Part shown: positions 34,029 to 42,919 of the stretch, piece after piece
How positions within the stretch are numbered: position 1 is the stretch's first letter
How the letters are laid out: the number at the start of each line of letters is the position of its first letter
DNA from: Pseudomonas yangonensis
Lineage (GTDB): Bacteria; Pseudomonadota; Gammaproteobacteria; Pseudomonadales; Pseudomonadaceae
Reading direction: 5' to 3'
Assembly: GCF_009932725.1 (NCBI RefSeq)
Contig: NZ_BLJU01000022.1
Span: 1-64,000, forward strand
Length of the DNA stretch: 64,000 nt
The notes under the pieces: generated by a model
What the model was told of the DNA's origin: nothing
The model's database searches: none
Seen by the model: only the letters and a program-made list of their open reading frames with translations
Translations under genes and position numbers: made by a program

Positions 34029-34613
34029 TTACTGCAGCAGGACCTGGCCAATGGTCGGGTCCTTGAACGCGCGGGTCAGCGCATCGCTGAGCACGTCGCC
34101 CACTAGTTTGCTGTTGGTCTGCTGGTTCGGCGCACTACCAAAGCGCTGGTTCAGCGATGCACCATAACGACCGGTATAGCGGCGGCTGCCGCCTTGTACG
34201 TCAGCACGGATCGAAGCGGAGATATCAGCCTCGGTCACGTACATGCCCTCTTTCGGCGACTGGTACTTCAGCTCCGCCAGCGTGATGGTCAGCTGCGGCG
34301 CGTTATAGGCATTGGGCGACGGGGTGAAACCGAGCAGACGCACGGCAGCCTCGGCCTCGGCCTGCAGCTTGGGCAGCACATGCTCAGCGCTGACGCTGAT
34401 CGAGCTGGTTTCCGGATACAGGCCGCCACGGGTGCCAAGCACCGGCGAAGGGCGACCATCAACCACGCGCACCACTACCGGCTGGCCCTGACCCACCGGG
34501 GTCAGCGAACTGGTAAGTTTGGGTTGCGGCGTGAGTTGCTGAGGGCTGAGGGCGCAACCGGCCAGAGTCAGGCTGGCGGCAGCAAGCAAGGCGATCAACG
34601 CACGGTGCAGCAT
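34029..34613 (-). CDS. yajG: YajG-family lipoprotein
   Basis: 194 residues from the ATG at 34613, which has GGAGA seven bases upstream; the ATG at 34619 is too close to it. A lipobox, LTLAGC, puts the lipid-modified Cys near residue 20. The rest matches the YajG family of outer-membrane lipoproteins (VVRVVDGRPSPVLGTRGGLYPETSSI, ~45-70). In E. coli yajG is next to ampG, but not here. Function unknown. Confidence 0.85.
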   Translation of the reverse strand: MLHRALIALLAAASLTLAGCALSPQQLTPQPKLTSSLTPVGQGQPVVVRVVDGRPSPVLGTRGGLYPETSSISVSAEHVLPKLQAEAEAAVRLLGFTPSPNAYNAPQLTITLAELKYQSPKEGMYVTEADISASIRADVQGGSRRYTGRYGASLNQRFGSAPNQQTNSKLVGDVLSDALTRAFKDPTIGQVLLQ

Positions 34614-34778
34614 GCTCATCTCTCCGAGTGAGGTAAAAGTGGCCGGCAGTATACCCAGCGCGGCCTGGGGCCGACAGTAGTGCAGGATAAGACTGCCAGC
34701 GGGCCATCGCGGTTCCTGTCATCAGCCTGTCACCGCCTCGTGGCATAAAGCAGACGTCACCACGCTGAAGCCTTCGCC

Positions 34779-35009
34779 ATGATGCTGCGCCGCCTGTTCA
34801 ATCGCTCTCGTCCGATGCGCCATTTCGCCCTGATCGATGCTCAGGGGATTTGCCAAGCCCTGCGTCAGATGCAGGAACAGCCGGGCCAGGCTGGCTGGGT
34901 GGAAGTTCGTGAACCGAGCCTCTCCTGGCTCGGCGCTCCGCTACCTGCCGCAGCCCGTATCACGCCGGTCGTCACACAGGCACAGGCCGCTCACCCGTTG
35001 GCGGCCTGA
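34779..35009 (+). CDS. Small conserved protein of unknown function
   Basis: 76 residues, starting at one of two adjacent ATGs. Contains HFALIDAQGICQALRQMQEQP and a Trp-bearing WVEVREPSLSWLG block. Likely a short Pseudomonas-specific gene. It precedes the long mqo leader by 460 bases, so it is probably a separate unit. Confidence 0.6.
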   Translation: MMLRRLFNRSRPMRHFALIDAQGICQALRQMQEQPGQAGWVEVREPSLSWLGAPLPAAARITPVVTQAQAAHPLAA

Positions 35010-35471
35010 CCGATGGAAGAATAAAAGTCACGCAGGGGCGATCAATTCCCCTCATTCACCGTTATAATCACGCCCCGATTATAAGGACGTCTCCTGATCG
35101 GGCCGCACGACCTCGCCGATGCAACGTCATCGCCCCGCCCCAGAGAGTCGCCCACTTCGCGCTGCCAAGTCTGGCCAGCCGCTTTTAGCCCATATGCAGA
35201 GCCGATAGCAGCCATGCATTGCATGTTTTGCACGGGCAAAAGCGCGCCTAGGCAGTCGAGCTTTTGAGGTTCACCGCTCCAAAAGAGCGTGAAAAAACGG
35301 TTTTTACAAACTTCACAAGAGTGTGGCGAACAGATGAACAGTTTTGCGTCCGCAAACCCCAGCCTTGACCCTCCCCTCCGAATGACAGGGCTTTTCGCCT
35401 GAGTCAGCCGGTGTCGCCCTTAAAGGCCAAACGGCCGTCCATCTGGTGCAGTTTTTCTTGGAGAGAGGTTA
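35010..35471. other. Long regulatory region upstream of mqo with two palindromes
   Basis: About 460 bases without a gene. An inverted repeat with CCCGAT and ATCGGG arms lies at ~35076-35101. A 13-bp palindrome CATGCATTGCATG is at 35213-35225, directly followed by TTTTGC-ACGG-GCAAAA (35226-35241). These are good candidate operator or RNA-hairpin sites for mqo. A strong ribosome site (GGAGAGAGG) precedes the ATG. Confidence 0.55.
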
Positions 35472-36968
35472 ATGGCGCGTAACGATTACCAAAGCGTAGA
35501 TGTGGTGCTGGTAGGTGCTGGCATTATGAGCGCAACCCTGGGCGTGCTGCTCAAGGAGCTCAACCCCGGCATCACCCTGGAAGTGGTGGAGCTGCGTGAG
35601 TCCGGCGCAGTGGAAAGCTCCAACCCCTGGAACAACGCAGGCACCGGCCATGCCGCCCTGTGCGAGCTGAACTACACCCCGGAAGGCGCGGATGGCAGCA
35701 TCGACATCAAGAAGTCGGTCACCATCAACGCGCAGTTCGAAGAATCCAAGCAGTTCTGGGCCTACCTGATCGAGAAGGGTGCGATCAACGCGCCAAAGTC
35801 TTTCATCAATCCGGTTCCGCACATGAGCTTCGTGCGCGGCAACAGCGGCATCGCCTTCCTCAAGAAGCGCTTCGAGGCCCTGCGTCAGCATCATGCCTTC
35901 ACCGAAATGGAATACACCGAGGATCGCGCCACCATCGCCGAATGGGCACCGCTGCTGATCCCGGGCCGTGACACCAGCGAACCACTGGCGATGACTCGAG
36001 TACAGGCCGGCACCGACGTGAACTTCGGCGCGGTCACCGAGCAGATGCTCAACTACCTGACCAGCCAGCCCAACGCCAAGGTCATCTGCAACCAGAAGGT
36101 CACCGACCTCAAGCGCGACGGTGATGGCTGGCTGGTGGACATCAAGGACACTCGCTCCGGCGCCACACGCAAGCTCAAGAGCAAGTTCGTCTTCCTCGGT
36201 GCCGGTGGCGGCGCGCTGCCGCTGCTGCAACTGTCCGGGATTCCCGAAGGCAAGGGCTTCGGCGGCTTCCCGGTAAGCGGCCAGTGGCTGCGTTGCGACA
36301 ACCCGGAAATCGTCAAGCAGCACCAGGCCAAGGTCTACAGCCAGGCTGCCGTGGGCTCGCCGCCAATGTCGGTGCCGCACCTCGACACCCGCGTGGTGGA
36401 CGGCAAGAAGTCCCTGCTGTTCGGCCCCTATGCCGGCTTCACCACCAAGTTCCTCAAGCACGGCTCGTTCCTCGACCTGCCGTTGTCGGTACGCCCCAAC
36501 AACCTCGGCCCGATGCTGGCGGTGGCGCGCGACAATATGGACCTGACCCGCTACCTGATCAAGGAAGTGATGCAGTCCGAATCGCAGCGCCTGGAAACCC
36601 TGCGCGGCTTCTACCCGGAGGCCAAGGCCGAGGACTGGCGCCTGGAAGTGGCTGGTCAGCGCGTGCAGATCATCAAGAAGGACAACAAGAACGGCGGCAT
36701 CCTGCAGTTCGGTACCGAACTGGTGGCAGCTGCGGACGGCACCATCGCCGCCCTGCTCGGCGCCTCGCCGGGTGCCTCGGTGACCGTGTCGATCATGCTC
36801 GACCTGATTCGCCGCTGCTTCCCCGAGCAGGCCAGGAGCGAAGGCTGGAGCACCAAGCTGGACGAGATATTCCCGGCCATGGCCGATGTCCTGTCCAAGG
36901 ATGCCGAGCGCTACCGTGAGGTGCAGACGCAATCGAACAAGCGCCTGCAACTGGACATACCCAGCTGA
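35472..36968 (+). CDS. mqo: Malate:quinone oxidoreductase
   Basis: 498 residues. It oxidises malate to oxaloacetate and passes electrons to quinone at the inner membrane, an FAD enzyme of the TCA cycle that largely replaces NAD-malate dehydrogenase in Pseudomonas. The FAD site is DVVLVGAGIMSATLG (~10-24). Conserved Mqo blocks include NNAGTGHAALCELNYTP (~53-69), FGPYAGFTTKFLK (~320) and NGGILQFGTELVAAADG (~408). No signal peptide; a peripheral membrane protein. It ends in a strong terminator and has an unusually long upstream region. Confidence 0.96.
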   Translation: MARNDYQSVDVVLVGAGIMSATLGVLLKELNPGITLEVVELRESGAVESSNPWNNAGTGHAALCELNYTPEGADGSIDIKKSVTINAQFEESKQFWAYLIEKGAINAPKSFINPVPHMSFVRGNSGIAFLKKRFEALRQHHAFTEMEYTEDRATIAEWAPLLIPGRDTSEPLAMTRVQAGTDVNFGAVTEQMLNYLTSQPNAKVICNQKVTDLKRDGDGWLVDIKDTRSGATRKLKSKFVFLGAGGGALPLLQLSGIPEGKGFGGFPVSGQWLRCDNPEIVKQHQAKVYSQAAVGSPPMSVPHLDTRVVDGKKSLLFGPYAGFTTKFLKHGSFLDLPLSVRPNNLGPMLAVARDNMDLTRYLIKEVMQSESQRLETLRGFYPEAKAEDWRLEVAGQRVQIIKKDNKNGGILQFGTELVAAADGTIAALLGASPGASVTVSIMLDLIRRCFPEQARSEGWSTKLDEIFPAMADVLSKDAERYREVQTQSNKRLQLDIPS

Positions 36969-36981
36969 TCGCCAGGTATGA

Positions 36982-37010
36982 AAAAACCGCCCCTGTGGGC
37001 GGTTTTTTTA
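36982..37010. terminator. Bidirectional terminator after mqo
   Basis: AAAAAACCGCCC and GGGCGGTTTTTTT form a stem with loop CTGT. The creA gene converges from the other side. Confidence 0.9.
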
Positions 37011-37025
37011 TGGGCGCCTTTAGAG

Positions 37026-37487
37026 CTACTGCTGCCCCCAGGGCAAGATCGGAATGGCCGTCACCGCATTTTGCGGGCTACCTTCGATCACCCGGTCGCT
37101 ATAGACCAGGTACACCAGGGTATTGCGCTTGGCATCAAAGAAGCGCACAACCTGCATGGTCTTGAATACCAGCGAGGTGCGCTCCTTGAACACCTCTTCG
37201 CCATCCTTGAGCTTGCCCTTGAATGCAATGGGCCCGACCTGGCGACAGGCGATGGACGCCTCGGCGCGATCCTCCGCCAGCCCCAGCCCCCCCTTCACGC
37301 CACCGGTCTTGGCTCGCGACAGGTAGCAGGTCACGCCCGACACCTTGGGATCATCGAAGGCCTCGACGACGATCTTGTCATTCGGCCCCACCCACTTGAA
37401 TACCGTAGACACCTCACCGATGGTGTCGGCCAGTGCCACACCGGGCAGCATCAGCAGGCTCAGCAACACTCCCTTGAACGGACGCAT
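37026..37487 (-). CDS. creA: CreA-family periplasmic protein
   Basis: 153 residues with a signal peptide (LLSLLMLPGVALA). The body matches CreA (VFKWVGPNDKIVVEAFDDPKV ~29-49, GVTCYLSRAKTGG ~51-63, VYSDRVIEGSPQNA ~130-143). Its AAGGAG lies over the end of proB and only nine bases separate the two genes, so it is transcribed with rplU-rpmA-obgE-proB. Function unknown despite wide conservation. Confidence 0.9.
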   Translation of the reverse strand: MRPFKGVLLSLLMLPGVALADTIGEVSTVFKWVGPNDKIVVEAFDDPKVSGVTCYLSRAKTGGVKGGLGLAEDRAEASIACRQVGPIAFKGKLKDGEEVFKERTSLVFKTMQVVRFFDAKRNTLVYLVYSDRVIEGSPQNAVTAIPILPWGQQ

Positions 37488-37496
37488 ACATGCTCC

Positions 37497-38615
37497 TTAG
37501 ACGAGGATCAGATTGTCTCGATGCACCAGTTCCGGCTCATCGACATAGCCCAGCAGCCCCTCGATGGCATCGGACGGCTTACCGATGATCTTCTGGGCTT
37601 CCAGGGCACTGTAGTTGACCAGGCCACGTGCCACTTCGCGACCGTCCGGAGCAACGCAGACCACCATTTCGCCACGGCGGAAACTGCCCTGCACCGCCTT
37701 CACACCCACCGGCAGCAGGCTTTTGCGGTCCTGGCTCAGCGCCTTCACCGCACCGGCGTCCAGCACCAGGGTGCCGCGGGTCTGCAGGTGGCCGGCCAGC
37801 CATTGCTTGCGCGCCGCCAGCAGGCCGCGCTCGGGCGCCAGCAGGGTACCCAGGCGCTCGCCGGCCTTGAGCCGCGCCAGCACCTGCTCGATGGCACCGC
37901 CAACGATGACGGTGTGCGCGCCGGAACGTGCCGCCAGGCGCGAAGCGCGCAGTTTGGTCTGCATGCCGCCACGGCCCAGCGCGCCACCCACGCCACCGGC
38001 CACGGCGTCCAGCGCCGGGTCGTCGGCACGCGCCTCATGGATCAGCTCGGCATCGGGATTGTGCCGCGGATCGGCGGTGTACATGCCGTCGCGATCCGTG
38101 AGGATCACCAGCAAGTCGGCTTCCACCAGGTTGGCCACCAGCGCGGCCAGGGTATCGTTGTCGCCGAAGCGGATTTCATCGGTGACCACGGTGTCGTTCT
38201 CGTTGATCACCGGTACCACGTCGAGGTCAACCAGGGTGCGCAGGGTGCTGCGCGCATTGAGGTAGCGCTTGCGGTCGGAGAGGTCGTCGTGGGTCAGAAG
38301 GATCTGCGCGGTGCGACGGCCATGTTCGGCGAAACTCGACTCCCAGGCCTGGACCAGCACCATCTGACCGATGGCCGCGGCCGCCTGCAGCTCATGCATC
38401 GCGCTAGGTCGGCTGGTCCAGCCCAGACGGCTCATGCCGGCCGCCACAGCGCCGGAGGACACCAGCACCAGTTCGACGCCCTGCTCGCGCAGCGCCACCA
38501 TCTGCTTGACCCAAACCGCCATGGCCGCACGATCCAGGCCACGCCCGTCGGCGGTCAGCAGCGCACTGCCGATCTTCACCACCCAGCGCCGTGCGCCGGT
38601 CACCTTGTCACGCAT
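37497..38615 (-). CDS. proB: Glutamate 5-kinase
   Basis: 372 residues. It phosphorylates glutamate in the first step of proline synthesis. The amino-acid kinase domain spans ~1-260 (WVVKIGSALLT at ~11-21, VSSGAVAAG at ~53, VINENDTV ~133, FGDNDTLAALVANLVEADLLVILTD ~145). A C-terminal PUA domain covers ~275-370 (GTLVLDAGAVKAL, REVARGLVNYSALEAQKIIG). It is feedback-inhibited by proline in known relatives. It follows obgE in the usual Pseudomonas order. Confidence 0.96.
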   Translation of the reverse strand: MRDKVTGARRWVVKIGSALLTADGRGLDRAAMAVWVKQMVALREQGVELVLVSSGAVAAGMSRLGWTSRPSAMHELQAAAAIGQMVLVQAWESSFAEHGRRTAQILLTHDDLSDRKRYLNARSTLRTLVDLDVVPVINENDTVVTDEIRFGDNDTLAALVANLVEADLLVILTDRDGMYTADPRHNPDAELIHEARADDPALDAVAGGVGGALGRGGMQTKLRASRLAARSGAHTVIVGGAIEQVLARLKAGERLGTLLAPERGLLAARKQWLAGHLQTRGTLVLDAGAVKALSQDRKSLLPVGVKAVQGSFRRGEMVVCVAPDGREVARGLVNYSALEAQKIIGKPSDAIEGLLGYVDEPELVHRDNLILV

Positions 38616-38660
38616 GATCTTCCAACCTTAGCCAGAAAACGATGGGGCCCACCCCACCTA

Positions 38661-38687
38661 CAAAAACGCCGCAATTAAGCGGCGTTG
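38661..38687 (-). terminator. Terminator after obgE
   Basis: On the minus strand AACGCCGC-TTAATT-GCGGCGTT runs into TTTG. It may reduce read-through into proB. Confidence 0.75.
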
Positions 38688-38696
38688 GAAATTTGC

Positions 38697-39917
38697 TTAA
38701 TCCCGGACGTAAATGATTTCCGGGCCGTCGTCGTCTTCATCATCGAAGAAGTCGTCGTCTTCGTCGATATCGTCGACGCTACGCACACCGGATTTACGCA
38801 GTGCACGCTGGTCGTCCAGCGCCTGCAGACGGGCACGCGCCTCGTCCTCGATGCGCTGATCCAGCTCGGCCAGCTCCTCGGCGAATACCGGGTCTTCGGC
38901 GATGCGTTCGGCACGCACTTCCAGGTAATGCATGATGTCGCGGCTGATGCGCTCGGTGCCGTCGCGGCTGATGGCCGACACCACGTAGACCGGCCCCTGC
39001 CAGTTCAGACGGGCGACGATATCGGCCTTGCGCGCCTCGCGCTCGTCCTCGGGCACCTGGTCCATCTTGTTCAGCACCAGCCAGCGATCGCGCTCGGCCA
39101 GCGCCGGGCTGAAGCGGCCCAGCTCGTCGATGATCACCTGCGCCGCTTCGGCCGGATCGCTCTCGTCCAGCGGCGCCATGTCCACTAGGTGCAGCAACAG
39201 GCGGGTACGTGCCAGGTGCTTGAGGAAGCGAATGCCCAGACCGGCGCCCTCGGAAGCGCCCTCGATCAGACCGGGAATGTCGGCGACAACAAAGCTCTTG
39301 AAGCGGTCGACGCTGACCACCCCCAGGTTCGGCACCAGGGTGGTGAAGGGGTAATCGGCGACTTTCGGCTTGGCTGCGGATACGGCGCGGATGAAAGTGC
39401 TCTTGCCGGCATTGGGCAGGCCGAGCAGGCCGACGTCGGCCAGCACTTTCAGCTCCAGTTTGAGATCGCGCGACTCACCCGGTTTACCTGGCGTGGTCTG
39501 ACGCGGTGCACGGTTGGTACTGGACTTGAAGCGGGTGTTGCCCAGCCCGTGCCAGCCGCCCTGGGCGACCATCAGACGCTGACCGGCCTTGACCAGATCG
39601 CCGATCACCTCCTGGGTGGCCACGTCGATCACCGTGGTGCCGACCGGTACCGGCAGGATCAGATCCTCGCCCTTGGCGCCGGTGCAGTCGGTGCTGCCGC
39701 CCTTCTCGCCGTTCTGCGCGTGGAATTTGCGGGTGTAGCGGTAATCGATCAGGGTGTTGAGGTTCTCGTCGGCCTCGAGGAAGACCGAGCCACCGTCGCC
39801 ACCGTCCCCGCCGTTGGGGCCGCCCTTCTCGATGAACTTCTCGCGGCGGAAGCTCATCATGCCGTTACCGCCGTCACCGGCTTTTACAAAAATCGAAACT
39901 TCGTCGACAAATTTCAT
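38697..39917 (-). CDS. obgE: Obg GTPase (CgtA)
   Basis: 406 residues. An essential GTPase in 50S ribosome assembly and stress response. The glycine-rich OBG domain is at ~1-158 (MKFVDEVSIFVKAGDGGNGM; GPNGGDGGDGGSVFLEAD). The G domain has P-loop GLPNAGKST (~166-174), switch II DIPGLIEGAS, NKMD and SAIS. The C-terminal tail is very acidic (DEDDDFFDDEDDDGPE), as in other proteobacterial Obg proteins. It lies downstream of rplU-rpmA. Confidence 0.97.
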   Translation of the reverse strand: MKFVDEVSIFVKAGDGGNGMMSFRREKFIEKGGPNGGDGGDGGSVFLEADENLNTLIDYRYTRKFHAQNGEKGGSTDCTGAKGEDLILPVPVGTTVIDVATQEVIGDLVKAGQRLMVAQGGWHGLGNTRFKSSTNRAPRQTTPGKPGESRDLKLELKVLADVGLLGLPNAGKSTFIRAVSAAKPKVADYPFTTLVPNLGVVSVDRFKSFVVADIPGLIEGASEGAGLGIRFLKHLARTRLLLHLVDMAPLDESDPAEAAQVIIDELGRFSPALAERDRWLVLNKMDQVPEDEREARKADIVARLNWQGPVYVVSAISRDGTERISRDIMHYLEVRAERIAEDPVFAEELAELDQRIEDEARARLQALDDQRALRKSGVRSVDDIDEDDDFFDDEDDDGPEIIYVRD

Positions 39918-40037
39918 GGATACGCCTCCCGCAAGAGCTGCGGGTCAACAGAACAACGTAAAGGCCCTTGCCGGATGACCCCACGCAGGCAGCGTGGCGT
40001 TACGGGTCATCGGGCAAGAACCCAAGGATACAGAAAC

Positions 40038-40069
40038 AAAAAAGCCCCGTCCTACGGACAGGGCTTTTC
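40038..40069 (-). terminator. Terminator between rpmA and obgE
   Basis: On the minus strand AAAAGCCCTGTCCGTAGGAC-GGGGCTTTTTTG forms a strong stem with a T run. It probably lowers obgE expression relative to the ribosomal protein genes. Confidence 0.8.
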
Positions 40070-40083
40070 CAGCGCGTAGGCGA

Positions 40084-40341
40084 TTAGGCCTGAACGACGC
40101 TCACGTAGCGACGGCCGAAAGCGCCCTTCACTTCGAACTTGACCACGCCTTCGATCTTGGCGAAGAGGGTGTGGTCCTTGCCCATGCCCACGCCGAAACC
40201 CGGGTGGAACTCGGTGCCGCGCTGACGAACGATGATGTTGCCGGCCTTGATGACCTGACCACCGTACATTTTCACGCCAAGGCGTTTACTTTCGGAATCG
40301 CGGCCGTTACGGGTAGAACCGCCAGCTTTTTTGTGTGCCAT
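40084..40341 (-). CDS. rpmA: 50S ribosomal protein L27
   Basis: 85 residues, standard length. Opens MAHKKAGGSTRNGRDSESKR, a diagnostic L27 N-terminus that reaches the peptidyl-transferase centre; it lacks the cleavable N-terminal extension of Firmicutes. Follows rplU by 37 bases in one operon. Confidence 0.98.
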   Translation of the reverse strand: MAHKKAGGSTRNGRDSESKRLGVKMYGGQVIKAGNIIVRQRGTEFHPGFGVGMGKDHTLFAKIEGVVKFEVKGAFGRRYVSVVQA

Positions 40342-40378
40342 GAGTCAATACTCCTATAAAGGGATCGGGGCCGACGAA

Positions 40379-40690
40379 TCAGGCCTGGATACCGGTGATT
40401 TTGATCTCAGTGAACCACTGACGGTGGCCCTGACGCTTCATGTGGTGCTTACGACGGCGGAACTTGATGATGCGCACTTTGTCGTGACGACCTTGCGAAA
40501 CGACTTCGGCAACCACTTTAGCGCCGTCTACGACCGGAGCGCCGATCTGAACGTCGTCGCCATTGCCGATCAGCAGAACGCGATCGAAAGTCACGGCTTC
40601 GCCGGTAGCGACTTCGAGCTTCTCGATCTTGAGGAATTCGCCTTCGGTGACTTTGTATTGCTTGCCACCAGTAACAATTACTGCGTACAT
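40379..40690 (-). CDS. rplU: 50S ribosomal protein L21
   Basis: 103 residues, opening MYAVIVTGGKQYKVTEGEFL, with the C-terminal KFRRRKHHMKRQGHRQWFTE block typical of L21. Binds 23S rRNA in the large subunit. First gene of the rplU-rpmA operon, divergent from ispB. Confidence 0.98.
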   Translation of the reverse strand: MYAVIVTGGKQYKVTEGEFLKIEKLEVATGEAVTFDRVLLIGNGDDVQIGAPVVDGAKVVAEVVSQGRHDKVRIIKFRRRKHHMKRQGHRQWFTEIKITGIQA

Positions 40691-40875
40691 GGTAAATCTC
40701 CGTTAATCCTGCTCACCCAGCGCTTTAGAAAAGTCGTTATTGGCTGGCATGGCTGCTCGGGGCCGGAAGTGACACCCTTGCAATTGCGTAAGGCAGGGAA
40801 ATGCCCAGGGGGAAGTTCAGGGTGCGCGATTGTACGCAAGCGCCGAACGCTGCGCAAGGGCTGGCGGCACTTGCC

Positions 40876-40904
40876 TTGACAGCCCCCACCCCGCCACCTA
40901 GCAT
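40876..40904 (+). promoter_or_regulatory. Sigma-70 promoter of ispB
   Basis: TTGACA (40876-40881), 17 bases, TAGCAT (40899-40904). The ispB ATG is at 40937, giving a short leader. Confidence 0.75.
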
Positions 40905-40936
40905 GCCGCGCAACCTCAAAGGAGCACCAGTAGCCG

Positions 40937-41905
40937 ATGCAACCCCAGGCTTTCTACCGCGTGGTAGCGGACGATTTCACTGCCGTCGATGGCATCATTC
41001 GCCAGCAGGTGGTTTCCCGCGTGCCGCTGGTGGAAAAGATCGGCGACTATATCATCTCCGCTGGCGGCAAGCGCCTGCGCCCGCTGCTGGTACTGCTCAG
41101 CGGCCGCGCGCTGGGCTATCAGGCCGACGACCTGCGTCTGCTGGCCGCCACCATCGAATTCCTGCACACCGCCACTCTGCTGCATGACGACGTGGTCGAC
41201 ATGTCCGATATGCGCCGTGGCCGCAGCACTGCCAATGCCCAGTGGGGCAACGCACCGAGCGTGCTGGTGGGCGACTTCCTTTATTCGCGCTCGTTCGAAA
41301 TGATGGTCGAACTCGGCTCCATGCCGGTGATGAAGATTCTCTCCCACGCCACCCGCGTCATCGCCGAAGGCGAAGTGCTGCAGCTGTCCAAGGTACGCGA
41401 CGCCAGCACCACGGAAGAGACCTACATGGAAGTCATCCGCGGCAAGACTGCAATGCTGTTCGAAGCCTCGACCCACAGCGCCGCGGCGCTGGCGGGCGCC
41501 AACGAAGCACAGCATGAAGCCCTGCGCACCTTCGGCGACCACCTGGGCATCGCCTTCCAGCTGGTCGACGACCTGCTCGACTACAAGGGCGACGCGGCAG
41601 AGCTCGGCAAGAACGTCGGCGACGACCTGGCCGAAGGCAAACCGACCCTGCCACTGATCTACACCATGCGTGAAGGCTCTGAGGAGCAAGCTGCACTGGT
41701 ACGCCGCGCGATCCAGAAAGGTGGCATCGAAGACCTGGAAAGCATCCGCGCTGCGGTCGAGGCAGCCGGCGCGCTGGATTACACCGCACAACTCGCCCGC
41801 GACTACGCCGAACGCGCCATCGCCTGCCTGGACGTACTGCCGGCCGGCGAGTACCGCGACGCGCTGATCGAGCTGAGCCGCTTCGCCGTTGCCCGCACGC
41901 ACTAA
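40937..41905 (+). CDS. ispB: Octaprenyl (polyprenyl) diphosphate synthase
   Basis: 322 residues. Builds the isoprenoid side chain of ubiquinone from IPP and an allylic primer. The first Asp-rich motif is LLHDDVVDMSD (~79-89) and the second is LVDDLLDYKGD (~208-218), with GGKRLRPLL near ~44. Its position divergent from rplU is conserved in gammaproteobacteria. Product chain length (C40 vs C45) cannot be read here; Pseudomonas uses Q9. AAAGGAG lies before the ATG. Confidence 0.96.
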   Translation: MQPQAFYRVVADDFTAVDGIIRQQVVSRVPLVEKIGDYIISAGGKRLRPLLVLLSGRALGYQADDLRLLAATIEFLHTATLLHDDVVDMSDMRRGRSTANAQWGNAPSVLVGDFLYSRSFEMMVELGSMPVMKILSHATRVIAEGEVLQLSKVRDASTTEETYMEVIRGKTAMLFEASTHSAAALAGANEAQHEALRTFGDHLGIAFQLVDDLLDYKGDAAELGKNVGDDLAEGKPTLPLIYTMREGSEEQAALVRRAIQKGGIEDLESIRAAVEAAGALDYTAQLARDYAERAIACLDVLPAGEYRDALIELSRFAVARTH

Positions 41906-41909
41906 GAAG

Positions 41910-41974
41910 TAGCCCGGATGTAATCCGGGAAAGCCTTACCCCAAGCGATCCGCCCCGGATTGCATCCGGGCTAC
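41910..41974. repeat. Imperfect inverted repeat with TAGCCCGGAT arms
   Basis: TAGCCCGGATGTAATCCGGG on the left and CCCGGATTGCATCCGGGCTA on the right pair with each other and are each nearly self-complementary. This is a common type of intergenic repeat in pseudomonads. Confidence 0.75.
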
Positions 41975-42003
41975 AGGCTGGCGATACATAGCAACAACTC
42001 AAA

Positions 42004-42036
42004 CAAAAACGCCCCGAACCAGTCGGGGCGTTTTGC
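42004..42036. terminator. Bidirectional terminator between ispB and fabG-like genes
   Basis: CAAAAACGCCCCGA and TCGGGGCGTTTTG form the stem around ACCAG. The two flanking genes converge. Confidence 0.88.
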
Positions 42037-42052
42037 GTTCAGGCGCAGCCGA

Positions 42053-42811
42053 TTACAGGCGCAGGCCGCCGTCCAGTTCCAGGATGCGACCGGTGTAGTA
42101 GTCGTTTTCCAGGATGTAGGCCACCGAATGGGCGATCTCGGCCGGTTTGCCCATGCGCTTGAGTGGAATGCCGGAGGTCATCTTCTCCAGGGCTTCCGGC
42201 TTCATGCTGGCGGTCATCTCGGTTTCGATGAAGCCCGGCGCCACGCCCGCCACGCGAATGCCGTAGCGCGCCAGCTCCTTGGCCCAGACCACGGTGTCGG
42301 CAGCGACACCGGCCTTGGCCGCGGAGTAGTTGGCCTGGCCCATGTTGCCGGCACGGGAGATCGAGGAAATGTTGACGATGGCGCCCTGGTTGCCCAGCTC
42401 GATCATCTTCGCCGCCACTTCTCGGGTGCAGAGGAACACACCGGTCAGGTTGACGTCGATCACCGCCTGCCACTGCGCCAGGCTCATCTTGGTCATCTCA
42501 CCGTCCTTGACGCGGATGGTCAGACCATCGCGCAGGATGCCGGCATTGTTGACCAGGCCGTTGATGGCGCCGAAATCCTCGGCCACCTGGGCGACCATGT
42601 GCGTGACCTGCTCTTCATTGGCCACGTTGCACAGGTAGGCACGGGCATCGCCACCGGCGGCCTTGCAGGCGGCCACGGCTTCATCGAGCTTTTCCTGGTT
42701 CAGATCGACCAGCGCCAGCTTGGCGCCCTTGGCCGCCAGGTACTCACCCATGGCGCGGCCCAGTCCCTGGCAACCGCCAGTGATGATGATGACTTTGTCT
42801 TTCAGTTGCAT
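42053..42811 (-). CDS. FabG-like short-chain dehydrogenase/reductase
   Basis: 252 residues. NAD(P)-binding GGCQGLGRAMG (~12-22), NNAG (~88), catalytic Ser in NISSISRAGNMG (~147) and Y-x-x-x-K in NYSAAKAGV (~161-165). Close in form to 3-oxoacyl-ACP reductase FabG, but it is not in a fatty-acid synthesis cluster, so the substrate could be another beta-keto compound. GAGGGGATAA lies before the ATG. Stands alone, between ispB and hugZ. Confidence 0.88.
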   Translation of the reverse strand: MQLKDKVIIITGGCQGLGRAMGEYLAAKGAKLALVDLNQEKLDEAVAACKAAGGDARAYLCNVANEEQVTHMVAQVAEDFGAINGLVNNAGILRDGLTIRVKDGEMTKMSLAQWQAVIDVNLTGVFLCTREVAAKMIELGNQGAIVNISSISRAGNMGQANYSAAKAGVAADTVVWAKELARYGIRVAGVAPGFIETEMTASMKPEALEKMTSGIPLKRMGKPAEIAHSVAYILENDYYTGRILELDGGLRL

Positions 42812-42919
42812 CGCTTTATCCCCTCAAGGTGCAGCATTTAGCGACCCCGCTGATGCCCGCTAGCCGCTATGCTAGGGCGTCTGTCCGTTTCTGACGGATT
42901 CTTTGCGAGGAGTCATAAG

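Noticed and set aside
35469..36950. 493-codon minus-strand frame opposite mqo
   Set aside because: mqo is complete and unmistakable; the antisense frame has no family.
42869..42919. Longer N-terminus for hugZ starting at an upstream ATG
   Set aside because: The ATG lies in the promoter-like TATGCT region; the GTG at 42920 has a proper GAGGAG spacing and begins the conserved protein.
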